Shown in pieces: positions 54,042 through 62,034 of a stretch of DNA of 64,000 bases (position 1 is the stretch's first letter; each line of letters starts with the position of its first letter). The translations under genes were made by a program, and so were the position numbers. The stretch is taken from assembly GCF_050269735.1 (NCBI RefSeq), contig NZ_JBNNIX010000001.1, forward strand, positions 310,001-374,000, in the 5' to 3' direction. The notes beneath the pieces were generated by a model that ran no database searches, was not told the DNA's origin, and saw only the letters and a list, made by a program, of their open reading frames with translations. This stretch comes from Paenisporosarcina sp050269735 (GTDB taxonomy: Bacteria > Bacillota > Bacilli > Bacillales_A > Planococcaceae).

Positions 54042-54389
54042 TTATTTAAATATGCAAAGGTTTTTGGAAAAACACGGTGACATATTAGGTAGTTAATTAG
54101 TCTCCCTTTAAGTAATTGCTGGTAGTTGGGGAAGTTGTAGGTGAAAAACTTCGGTAATATTTACCACCATTTCCTCTATTGTTCGCATGATATACTCAAA
54201 AAATGTTAGCCAAGTAAATGATATCCGTACTTTATATGAATCAATTAGGGATATATCCAACAGATAAAGAGTCATGCAATGTTAGCGGAATAGCTTCCAT
54301 TTGTAGTGGTGTGATTGTGTGTTGTCTCATAAGGCAAGTTAAGTTGGAGGATGAAACAAGGTTTTGTTCGTGAGAGTTGCTTTCAAATA

Positions 54390-54481
54390 TTTATCGCTCA
54401 GATAACGGTATTTATCGCTCAAACTGGAGATTTATCGCTCATACGGAGGATTTATCGCTCATATAACGCACTTTATCGCTC
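54390..54481 (+). repeat. 20-21-bp degenerate tandem repeat, five units (TTTATCGCTCA type)
   Basis: TTTATCGCTC occurs at 54390, 54411, 54431, 54451 and 54472 (steps 21, 20, 20, 21). The core is perfectly kept and the ten spacer bases vary. This is the only array with 20-base steps. Confidence 0.88.
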
Positions 54482-54600
54482 AAAAGCCATCTCACTAGCA
54501 AGTTTACTTGCTGAAACCGACCGCCGCCATTTAATCGACAGGATCCCTATTCAACAGATGCAACGTCAGTGGAATGGATAACATTGAGAGAAGGACTAGC

Positions 54601-54614
54601 CGAAAGCGCTTACA
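54601..54614 (+). promoter_or_regulatory. Possible cre site
   Basis: CGAAAGCGCTTACA matches the cre consensus except the first base. It lies about 90 bases before the LysM-NlpC gene. Call based on sequence only. Confidence 0.35.
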
Positions 54615-54704
54615 TATATTTTTTACATAGAAGACCTCATTTTCGTTTCAGTACCAATTGCAAGAAAACATACAAAACAATTTATCACAAGGAGATGAAC
54701 GACC

Positions 54705-55301
54705 ATTCGAAAGCTTACAAAGATTTTGGTTCTATCATTTATTTTCACACTTTCTTTTTCAGGCGCGGCAGGAGCTACATATTCAGTACATAAAGGTGAT
54801 ACCTTATACGAAGTTTCACAAAAATACAGAATGGGCTATACCGATTTGCGGTCATTAAATCCACAAATCATAAATCCGAACCAACTATATGTTGGCCAAT
54901 CGATTGTGGTTAGAACACCGGACAAAGCATCAAATCTTGTTGACTATGCAAAGGTTCTTAAATCACAAACGAAATACGTGTACGGTGCAGATATAAGCCG
55001 AGCGCCATACAAGGCTGATTGTAGCAGCTGGACCAAACATATTTATGCTAAATTTGGTGTGAAATTACCGAGAACTAGCCGTGAGCAATCACATGTAGGT
55101 ACTTCTATTTCATTCAAAAATATGAAAAAAGGGGATTTAATGTTCTTTGCTAGCAACGGCAAAACGATTTCACATGTCGGTATTTATATGGGGAATGGGC
55201 AATGGATCAGCAACCTTAACTCCGCAAAGAGTGTACAAACTTTTTCTGTCTGGGGACCATGGGCTCAAAAGCACTTTATGTGGGCACAGCGAGTTCTTTA
55301 A
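54705..55301 (+). CDS. LysM-NlpC/P60 cell-wall hydrolase, apparent ATT start
   Basis: About 198 residues. Signal peptide RKLTKILVLSFIFTLSFSGA is followed by one LysM domain (SVHKGDTLYEVSQKY then NPNQLYVGQSI, about 28-70) and an NlpC/P60 domain: catalytic Cys in YKADCSSWTKHIY near 105, His in ISHVGIYMG near 155. The frame has no ATG, GTG or CTG at the right place. ATT 54705 is seven bases after GGAGATG, and a stop lies just upstream at 54696. TTG 54726 would remove the basic head of the signal. D,L-endopeptidase activity on peptidoglycan is expected. Confidence 0.85.
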   Translation: MRKLTKILVLSFIFTLSFSGAAGATYSVHKGDTLYEVSQKYRMGYTDLRSLNPQIINPNQLYVGQSIVVRTPDKASNLVDYAKVLKSQTKYVYGADISRAPYKADCSSWTKHIYAKFGVKLPRTSREQSHVGTSISFKNMKKGDLMFFASNGKTISHVGIYMGNGQWISNLNSAKSVQTFSVWGPWAQKHFMWAQRVL

Positions 55302-55684
55302 TTTAGACTTCGTTTCCTGTGTTTTATCCAGTTTGGAAAACACATACTTGTGAACTCAGGCTTCACGCTCCTGAGGTATAGGTACTTTTTTATAGCAATG
55401 ATCACAGCAAATTCCAATAACAGCTATCGCAAATATAAAATGACCATCAATTAGAATGCTAAATTGATGGTTATTTTTTTGTTTCATTATTTTTGCGCAG
55501 CATGAATGAATAATTGGTGCTTTAATTCCTCTGCTTAAGACGGCTCACTTTTCATGCTAATGCTGTAGATTTAGTAGCAAAATTCTCTTTCACTACACCT
55601 TCCATCAATAATGTTTCTTGAAAATTAGTAACGTAATTTGTTCTTCAATTCCTCCAAATTAAAATGAATTGTATGTACAAAAAA
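55302..55684. other. Gap without supported gene
   Basis: It contains a terminator-like hairpin at 55443-55479 (ACCATCAATT pairing with AATTGATGGT, then T7) and AT-rich sequence. No open frame with a ribosome site was found; it may hold a remnant of a plus-strand gene ended by that hairpin. Confidence 0.4.
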
Positions 55685-55710
55685 AGCACCGCAATTCAAA
55701 TTGCGGTGCA
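55685..55710 (-). terminator. Terminator of small minus-strand gene
   Basis: GCACCGCAATT pairs with AATTGCGGTGC; the minus strand continues with T7. Confidence 0.85.
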
Positions 55711-55766
55711 ATTAGTTATACATATTCATGTGTGATTTAAAGTTTTGCGGTAGGTAAAGTAGCCCG

Positions 55767-55919
55767 TTAGAATGATTGTTTATCTTCTTTTTCGGCATCT
55801 GTTTCTTGATTATCGAGATGATAAATTGGTGATCCTTCAGCGACCATATTAAGAGAAGCGTTAAAATCTTGGTTTTGACGTAATTCCATTTCCTTTTGAT
55901 CGACATACACAGGTTTCAT
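55767..55919 (-). CDS. Small acidic hypothetical protein
   Basis: A 50-residue charged, soluble peptide beginning MKPVYVDQKEMELRQNQDF and ending in EDKQSF. ATG 55919 follows GGGGGAG ten bases upstream, and a strong terminator lies 57 bp after the stop, so it is very probably expressed. No family is recognised. Confidence 0.7.
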   Translation of the reverse strand: MKPVYVDQKEMELRQNQDFNASLNMVAEGSPIYHLDNQETDAEKEDKQSF

Positions 55920-56157
55920 CGTCAAATAACTCCCCCAATATAGTTTTAGAATTAGTGTATGAATGTATTCTCAAAAAAATTACGGATAAATGAATGGAAA
56001 CGAAAAATCTTTTGCGATTCCATACGCGAAAATTTCCGTTCATTCACCATGAAGAGCTTAGTTACAACAGGACATGTTAGGATGAAAAATCTTATTTTGG
56101 GGTATATTTCGGATGGATGAGAAATTAATAAAACTCTGAATAAGGGAGTGCTAAAAC

Positions 56158-56457
56158 ATGCCGATGTCTTATGAACAGGTAGTAAGTGTCTTGGATGAGT
56201 TTCCAGAGTTAAAGTGTAAAGAAGTCTCGAATAATCGAACGACTTATTATTATGCCAATAGTCCAATTCGCAAAGAGAATGTATTACAAGAATTGCATCT
56301 ATCGGGTAATGGATATTTATTTGTTGGCTATTTGACTGAATACCGTCATCACATGGATAAAAGACAGTTCATTAGCATTAAGAAGTTCACACAACCTGAG
56401 TTCAGAGTTGCAGTTAAACAGGTTCTACAATCATTTCATGAAAAATCAAAAGCTTGA
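56158..56457 (+). CDS. Hypothetical small protein
   Basis: A 99-residue soluble protein, alpha/beta by appearance: YEQVVSVLDEFPELKCKEVS, strands around TTYYYANSP and GYLFVGYLTEY, then basic helix RVAVKQVLQSFHEKSK. Preceded by AGGGAGTG. No motif known. A terminator follows at 56479. Confidence 0.65.
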   Translation: MPMSYEQVVSVLDEFPELKCKEVSNNRTTYYYANSPIRKENVLQELHLSGNGYLFVGYLTEYRHHMDKRQFISIKKFTQPEFRVAVKQVLQSFHEKSKA

Positions 56458-56478
56458 AGAAAAGAAATAACCAAAAAC

Positions 56479-56531
56479 AAAGGGCTGCCCAAATCGTCAT
56501 TAAAAATGACTTTTGAGGACAGCCCTTTTTC
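56479..56531 (+). terminator. Terminator
   Basis: AAAGGGCTG pairs with CAGCCCTTT (interrupted stem with inner GTCATT/AATGAC hairpin), then T3-5. Confidence 0.78.
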
Positions 56532-56685
56532 ATTTTCTTATTAGACTTTTTTCGAGTACGTGAGGTGTGGCGTGTTTGACGAGGCCATTCGGGTGAAAAA
56601 TGATAGATTCGAAAATTAATTGGTATAATCACTGTGCGAATTGGATAGGATGACAGTAATCTATCAAAAATTGAGGAGGAAGATT

Positions 56686-57054
56686 ATGAACAAAGTAGAG
56701 TTTAAGAAAAATTTCGATCTAGGTTATGAAATGATAGAATTTGTAGCAAATCACGATGAGACAACCATCAGAATCAAAAATCATTTTTCCGTTCCTTCTT
56801 CCACTATCAGTTCTACCATTATAAAAATAGAAGGAACTTTATATGAAGAAAGACGATGGGGTTTTATCTTTTCGGATTTGATTGAAATTGAAACGAATGT
56901 GAACGAAGAAGTTCAATTGGAGTTGGACCGTTTTGAAATTGATACGGAGGATTTCGATGAAGAAGGATTTCTTGCGCATTTAGTGAATCAAGCCACACTA
57001 GAAATCCAGAACTCAGAATTTTCTACTGCGCTGAAAAAAATGACGATTGTTTAA
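56686..57054 (+). CDS. Hypothetical acidic protein
   Basis: A 122-residue soluble protein. The N-terminal half has alternating strands (TTIRIKNHFSVPSSTISSTI, IIKIEGTLYEE), the C-terminal half is acidic and helical. ATG 56686 follows GAGGAGG. No known motif. It lies 87 bp before the asparagine synthetase gene on the same strand, but no clear link is seen. Confidence 0.65.
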   Translation: MNKVEFKKNFDLGYEMIEFVANHDETTIRIKNHFSVPSSTISSTIIKIEGTLYEERRWGFIFSDLIEIETNVNEEVQLELDRFEIDTEDFDEEGFLAHLVNQATLEIQNSEFSTALKKMTIV

Positions 57055-57141
57055 AACGTATTCATGTTTGAACATAGGGAAAGGGCAGCCTGCATAATAT
57101 CAATCAGTATTGTTGGAAATTAACGTAGGCAGGAGATTGGT

Positions 57142-59004
57142 ATGTGTGGATTTGTTGGGATTTTGTATAACCACCCTCAAGAAATAAGTGATTTGAGAAA
57201 GCAAGAAATGGAAAAAATTACGTCAATAATTGGCCACAGAGGTCCTGATGACGAGGGATGTTTTGTGGATGAGCATGTAAGCTTCGGATTCAGAAGGCTG
57301 AGTATAGTGGATATTGAAGGTGGTCATCAACCGTTATCGTATGAGAATGAACGGTACTGGATTATCTTTAATGGGGAAATTTATAATCACATTGAACTTC
57401 GTGAAGAACAAATAGCCAAAGGTCATGAATTTTCTAGCGATTCGGATACAGAAGTGCTTCTAGCTTTATATAGCGAGTCGAAAGCAAAAATGGTTTACAT
57501 GCTGAGAGGGATGTTCGCATTTGTTATTTGGGATAAGGAAGAACAACTTCTATTCGGAGCACGGGATCATTTTGGCATCAAGCCTTTCTTTTACTTAGAA
57601 AAGGAGGAAACAACGTATTTTGCATCTGAAAAGAAGGCAATCCTTTTAGTCGAACCTGAGGAACTGGATACTGATTCACTTCAGCATTATTTGAGCTTTC
57701 AATACGTACCTGAACCAAACACGATGACGAAAGTAATTAAAAAGTTACCAGCTGGACATTATTTCACCAAAAAGTTGAATCAACCAATGAACATACATTC
57801 TTTCTGGACCCCGAAATTCCATCCAGTTCATTCTTCTGAAGATCAATTGATCCATGAAATCCGCAATGTCTTAACCGATTCAGTTCATGTTCATATGCGT
57901 AGTGATGTACCTGTGGGATCATTTCTTTCAGGAGGGATTGATTCGTCCTTTATTGTCGCATTGGCAAAGGAAGTGAATCCACAACTAAAAACATTTACTG
58001 TCGGTTTTGAGACAAATGGTTACAGTGAGGTCTATATTGCACAAAAAACGGCCGATATACTCCAATTAGAAAATACCAGTTATATTATCTCTTCAGAGGA
58101 ATTTCTTGAGGAACTTCCTAAAATCGTTTGGCATTTAGATGATCCCTTGGCTGACCCGGCTTTGATTCCACTATATTTCGTGGCACGGGAAGCTGCTAAG
58201 CATGTAAAGGTGGTATTGTCTGGGGAAGGCGCAGATGAGTTATTCGGTGGCTATAATATATATCGAGAACCTCATTCTCTAAGAATATTTAATCATATGC
58301 CTCAGCGTGTGAAAGAAATATTGAAGGTCCTAAGTCGACTAATTCCTGAGGGATTTAAAGGGAAGAGTTTTATTGAACGTGGGACTACACCTTTGGAAGA
58401 ACGATACATTGGCAATGCTAAAATGTTTGAGGAAAACGAGAAAAGAAAAATTCTTCGTACCTATCAATCAAATGTGCATTTTACAGACATCACAAAGCCT
58501 ATTTACCAGCAGTCTATGGGTTATGATGCAGTCATCAAAATGCAGAATATCGATATTCATACATGGCTAAAAGGAGATATTTTAGTTAAAGCAGATAAGA
58601 TGACAATGGCACATTCACTGGAACTTCGTGTACCATTTCTCGACACTTATGTATTCGATGTGGCAGCCAAAATACAGTCCAATCAAAAAATAAAGGCGAA
58701 TGCAACCAAATACATTTTGAGAAAAGCGGCAGAAGGGCTTGTACCTAAACACGTAGTGAATCGCAAAAAGCTTGGATTTCCTGTCCCCATTCGTCATTGG
58801 CTAAAAGATGAATTATATGAATGGGCAATAAACTTAATACATAGCAGTCAGACCGAAACAATTTTGAATAAACAGGAAGTCTTTCAATTGCTTGCGGATC
58901 ACGTAACCAACAAAAAAGACAACAGCCGTAAACTCTGGACGATTCTCATCTTTATGGTTTGGCATCAAGTTTATGTAGAGAAGATTTATGATTTCAATCG
59001 TTAA
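57142..59004 (+). CDS. asnB: Asparagine synthetase, glutamine-hydrolysing (AsnO-like)
   Basis: A 620-residue class II amidotransferase. Cys2 (MCGFVGI) is the glutaminase nucleophile after Met removal; RGPDDEG near 34 and NGEIYNH near 75 bind glutamine. The synthetase domain has the PP-loop SGGIDSS at 263-269, DDPLADPA near 333 and GEGADELFGGYNIYRE near 360. From memory it is closest to B. subtilis AsnO (YisO), the sporulation-associated paralogue. ATG 57142 follows AGGAGA. It makes Asn from Asp, Gln and ATP. Confidence 0.94.
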   Translation: MCGFVGILYNHPQEISDLRKQEMEKITSIIGHRGPDDEGCFVDEHVSFGFRRLSIVDIEGGHQPLSYENERYWIIFNGEIYNHIELREEQIAKGHEFSSDSDTEVLLALYSESKAKMVYMLRGMFAFVIWDKEEQLLFGARDHFGIKPFFYLEKEETTYFASEKKAILLVEPEELDTDSLQHYLSFQYVPEPNTMTKVIKKLPAGHYFTKKLNQPMNIHSFWTPKFHPVHSSEDQLIHEIRNVLTDSVHVHMRSDVPVGSFLSGGIDSSFIVALAKEVNPQLKTFTVGFETNGYSEVYIAQKTADILQLENTSYIISSEEFLEELPKIVWHLDDPLADPALIPLYFVAREAAKHVKVVLSGEGADELFGGYNIYREPHSLRIFNHMPQRVKEILKVLSRLIPEGFKGKSFIERGTTPLEERYIGNAKMFEENEKRKILRTYQSNVHFTDITKPIYQQSMGYDAVIKMQNIDIHTWLKGDILVKADKMTMAHSLELRVPFLDTYVFDVAAKIQSNQKIKANATKYILRKAAEGLVPKHVVNRKKLGFPVPIRHWLKDELYEWAINLIHSSQTETILNKQEVFQLLADHVTNKKDNSRKLWTILIFMVWHQVYVEKIYDFNR

Positions 59005-59094
59005 GATAAATATCGAAATAGGATTTAAAGTAACTCTCTTAAACGGTTAATGGGTTCTCTACAGAGGTGCAAAAATTTATACAAAAAACAAACG

Positions 59095-59124
59095 GACTAC
59101 CATTTAATTTGGTAGTTCTTTTTG
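59095..59124 (+). terminator. Terminator of asparagine synthetase gene
   Basis: ACTACCA pairs with TGGTAGT and TTCTTTTTGGG follows. The remaining 200 bp to the lipoprotein gene show nothing further. Confidence 0.75.
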
Positions 59125-59337
59125 GGTTTAAAAGCAGTCTTACCATAGATTCATCAAATTTAGCAGTGAATTTAAAGCTTAATAAGAAGCCAATCGACAA
59201 CTCTTTTTATAAACGGAAAGTGTTATAGTTTACAGGTGGAATGGGAATTGTTGGTATAATAAATGAAGTGTGATTTTGTATTCTTATTGAACTAATAATG
59301 GCTTGATAATTGAACAAGTAAATCAAGGGGGATGCAG

Positions 59338-59574
59338 GTGAAATCAAGAATCCTACTCATGATGAGTCTAAGTTTTATTATTGTGATTACTGGCTGCAAT
59401 TCTGTAGAAAAAAGCTATAAAGTATGGGTGGAACCATCAACAAGTGGTCAAGAAACGATAGATTCAGCAATTAAAAGGCTATCAGGTGCCAATGTCGATT
59501 TCATAATTGACGACAATGGACGTGTTTTGATCAATGAAAAGGATTTAGACAAGGCGGTAATATGTTGTTCTTAA
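59338..59574 (+). CDS. Small lipoprotein of unknown function
   Basis: A 78-residue protein with a lipoprotein signal ending at Cys20 (IVITGC) and a short extracytoplasmic domain (YKVWVEPSTSGQETID then SAIKRLSGANVDFIIDDNGR). The GxIxDxxxxxL-like pattern and CC end give no family. GTG 59338 is six bases after AAGGGGG; ATG 59332 is too close. Two Cys end the protein. Confidence 0.7.
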   Translation: MKSRILLMMSLSFIIVITGCNSVEKSYKVWVEPSTSGQETIDSAIKRLSGANVDFIIDDNGRVLINEKDLDKAVICCS

Positions 59575-59641
59575 ATAATTGGGTATATTTCTTTAACTCC
59601 CAATTGAATCAATATCCATTTCTTAGAAAAGGTGAATATTC

Positions 59642-60181
59642 TTGAAAGAGTTCTCAATTACTAATACCTTGGAAACATTGAAATCACGGTTAGACGAAGA
59701 TGGTTTATTACATGTGCAAGATCGATTTGGAATTTATCCTAAGAAGGGTTTTGTGTTCAAAAACCCTATAAAGATTGATGAATTAGAGAGCATTATTATT
59801 GATAACGAGTTGATTCTTCCGAGAAATCACAAGGAATTTTTATTGCTTCATAATGGTGCAGAATTCTTCACCTATGAATATGGATATTCCTTTTGTCTAT
59901 ATTCAATAGAAGAAATGATTCGTGAATATAATAGTATGCTTAATACTAATTTCAGCACCTATATTAAGCAGAATTGTTATCCAATAGGTTATGTAATCGA
60001 TATTGGCCCTATTTTAGTTGACCATTCTAAAGTAAATCAGACAGGTAAAGAGAATATCCTTTTGGAAGGTATTGAAACAATTGATTTTTATTGTGATTTA
60101 AATACATGGCTAGACAGAATGATTAGTGCTGAAGGTAATTTTTATTGGGAATGGTATTCAAAGGTTATAGAACATGATTAA
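59642..60181 (+). CDS. SMI1/KNR4 (SUKH) family protein
   Basis: A 179-residue protein with the SUKH core: IDELESIIIDNELILPRNHK then EFLLLHNGAEFF near 43-76 and Y-SFCLYSIEEMIREYNS near 82-100, then GYVIDIGPILVD near 118. In Firmicutes such proteins are mostly immunity factors against polymorphic or contact-dependent toxins, though no toxin gene is adjacent. TTG 59642 follows AAAAGGTG at nine bases. Confidence 0.82.
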   Translation: MKEFSITNTLETLKSRLDEDGLLHVQDRFGIYPKKGFVFKNPIKIDELESIIIDNELILPRNHKEFLLLHNGAEFFTYEYGYSFCLYSIEEMIREYNSMLNTNFSTYIKQNCYPIGYVIDIGPILVDHSKVNQTGKENILLEGIETIDFYCDLNTWLDRMISAEGNFYWEWYSKVIEHD

Positions 60182-60343
60182 GATCACATCTGTGAATCAC
60201 CGTAATTGTTTGAGGCAGATTAACGGTGGGACTCGAAGCACCAAAATGGATCGACCTTCATCGTCTGGTGGTAGTAATCTCTCCTGTTCAGCAAGTGCAC
60301 TACTTCAATAAGGAGCAATGCATATTCTCATTTAACTAAAGGG

Positions 60344-60494
60344 TAGCTGATGAATGGTTATATACTGGTGAATATTCAATAACTGAATGTAGTCGAGTTA
60401 TAAATGGTAAAATGGCAAAGTAGTAATAATCATTGGTTAGGATTTTGATGAAACAGTTGAACAATTCATGTCTATAAATGAAAGGAAACATACC
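60344..60494 (+). pseudogene. Decayed gene remnant upstream of MazG-like gene
   Basis: The plus strand reads ADEWLYTGEYSITECSRVIN then GKMAK, a stop at about 60420, and one base shifted continues VVIIIG, stop, DFDETVEQFMSINERKHT up to the next gene. Coherent coding over two frames with a frameshift and a stop suggests a truncated, inactivated gene tail. The parent family is not recognised. The rest of 60182-60343 shows no feature. Confidence 0.4.
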
Positions 60495-60812
60495 ATGAAT
60501 TTTAATGAAGCCGTTGAGCGTTCTGTACAATTAAGAAAAGCGTACCACCAATTAGAACGTCAGTATCATGAAGTAGAATGGACTGTAGAAGAAGATGCGT
60601 TAGCTTTCCTGACAGATGCTGGTTTGGTCGGTCGTCTAACAATGTCTCAACAGGGTCGTTGGCCAACAAATGGGGAAACTGAATCTGAACTTGAACATAA
60701 GCTTGGTGAATGCATGTGGTGGCTAATTGTTTTGGCTGAACGTATGGATATTAATAGCAGTGAAGTATTGGAAAAATTCTTATCCAGAACTGAAAAAAAA
60801 ATAGGGATTTGA
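60495..60812 (+). CDS. MazG-like protein (nucleotide pyrophosphohydrolase fold)
   Basis: A 105-residue helical protein. ETESELEHKLGECMWWLIVL then AERMDINSSEVLEKF (about 65-100) resembles the EExxE...ExxD metal site and helix pair of MazG/dUTPase-like NTP pyrophosphatases, although some acidic ligands are less clear than in housekeeping MazG. ATG 60495 follows AAAGGAAA; an in-frame upstream ATG at 60468 lies in the pseudogene remnant. Likely an NTP or modified-nucleotide hydrolase. Confidence 0.75.
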   Translation: MNFNEAVERSVQLRKAYHQLERQYHEVEWTVEEDALAFLTDAGLVGRLTMSQQGRWPTNGETESELEHKLGECMWWLIVLAERMDINSSEVLEKFLSRTEKKIGI

Positions 60813-60837
60813 AGTTAATAATCCTGTCCATGTTCAA

Positions 60838-60876
60838 GAAAAAGGCGTTTCTTCCAAAAGGAGAAACGCCTTTTTC
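60838..60876 (+). terminator. Terminator after MazG-like gene
   Basis: GAAAAAGGCGTTTCT pairs with AGAAACGCCTTTTTC. Confidence 0.9.
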
Positions 60877-61080
60877 TTATTCAACCAACAGGTGCTTTCG
60901 TTGCATCCTTCGCAAGTTTCGAAACATGAAAGTACGTCGAGACAAAAAACACATGAAAAAAGTCTGGCAACCACTCCGGACGTTTTTAAAACAGATCACA
61001 TATGTGTTGAAACATTATGTTGTGAAATAGTAGGACGTAAGACTATGTTTCCAGTTTGTTGATGATAGAGGATATATATA

Positions 61081-61710
61081 TCACGGTGCCTGCAGTACTT
61101 TAAGGGTAAATGCTTTTACATCGAGGGCCGTATCTTCCCGTTTCACGTCTTCGAGCATAATATCGCGGAAATAAGCAACACTTGCCGGTAAAGGCAATTT
61201 TAGCAACTTCGTTAATGCTTCCTGATACATAAGTACAAATTCCGGGTCGGTATTCCCACGTTTTAATTCTGCAAAGGACTCGTAAAACTGATCGAGTTTA
61301 TCCGCAAATTCAAGTATTCTTCCTTCGACGGAAGCATCTTTGCCTTCTTTCATACGGTGAAAGAAAACAGGTTGAAACTCTTCCGGGATTTCTTCCAAAA
61401 TGAATTTTTCCATCATTTTATCTTCCACATGGGCGATCATTTGCTTCAACTCTGGCGAGGCGTGTTTGACTGGTGTTTTAATGTCGCCAATGAATACCTC
61501 TGCGAAATCGTGGTTGATGGTTTTTTCATATAAAGCTTTCCAATCGATGACTTCTCCGTTATTTTCTTCAATCGTCGCAAAAAACATGGCATATTGAGAC
61601 ACTTTCCAGCTATGTGCTGCAACATTATGTTCTTCAAATTTAAATTTCCCAGGACAACGAATAATTCGCTCCAGATCGTTCATGCTTGTAAAAAATCGAT
61701 GAATTCCCAT
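61081..61710 (-). CDS. HD-domain phosphohydrolase (YfbR-like)
   Basis: A 209-residue HD-domain protein. Metal ligands fall in EEHNVAAHSW near 26-35 and NHDFAEVFIGDIKTPVK near 66-82; the final Asp is in EFADKLDQFYE near 133. This is the YfbR/HDDC2 5'-deoxynucleotidase layout. It probably removes phosphate from dNMPs. ATG 61710 follows TAAAGGAG. Single gene. Confidence 0.88.
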   Translation of the reverse strand: MGIHRFFTSMNDLERIIRCPGKFKFEEHNVAAHSWKVSQYAMFFATIEENNGEVIDWKALYEKTINHDFAEVFIGDIKTPVKHASPELKQMIAHVEDKMMEKFILEEIPEEFQPVFFHRMKEGKDASVEGRILEFADKLDQFYESFAELKRGNTDPEFVLMYQEALTKLLKLPLPASVAYFRDIMLEDVKREDTALDVKAFTLKVLQAP

Positions 61711-61861
61711 TGTATTTTATGCTCCTTTAAGGTGACGAATTCTTGTCAATGTATAATCTGTATGTAGAAAAGTCTTCATAAGTGGTTTCCACCATTTTAA
61801 AAGATTAAACACTTCTTCCTATACAATGTGTAAAAATCCATCTGAGCGTGACAAATAACAC

Positions 61862-61896
61862 AAAAAACTCATCCTTTTCTGGCAGAGGATGAGTTT
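61862..61896 (-). terminator. Hairpin with minus-strand T-run
   Basis: AAACTCATCC pairs with GGATGAGTTT; the minus strand continues TTTTTTG. It lies in the gap between two minus-strand genes and may end read-through from proline dehydrogenase. Confidence 0.75.
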
Positions 61897-61997
61897 GTGT
61901 ATTATTAATTATAACTTGGCTATACCACAGGTGGCGTGGAGATGAAACGAGAGTTCATTCAAACCGTAAATAAAGAATTTTTAGAAGAAAAGTAACA

Positions 61998-62024
61998 TAA
62001 AAAACTGCCCTTAATAAAGGGCAG
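61998..62024 (-). terminator. Terminator of proline dehydrogenase gene
   Basis: CTGCCCTT pairs with AAGGGCAG around AATA; the minus strand continues TTTTTTATG. Confidence 0.82.
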
Positions 62025-62034
62025 CTGACTAAAA

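Noticed and set aside
53908..54096. 62-residue plus-strand open frame after sbcC
   Set aside because: It runs straight through the terminator hairpin at 54005 and has no family resemblance.
60809..61030. 73-residue basic open frame after MazG-like gene
   Set aside because: Begins over the gene end, includes the terminator hairpin at 60838, and lacks a ribosome site.
61941..61991. 17-codon open frame MKREFIQTVNKEF then LEEK
   Set aside because: The start has no spacing from its purine-rich stretch and the frame ends at a minus-strand terminator; probably chance.
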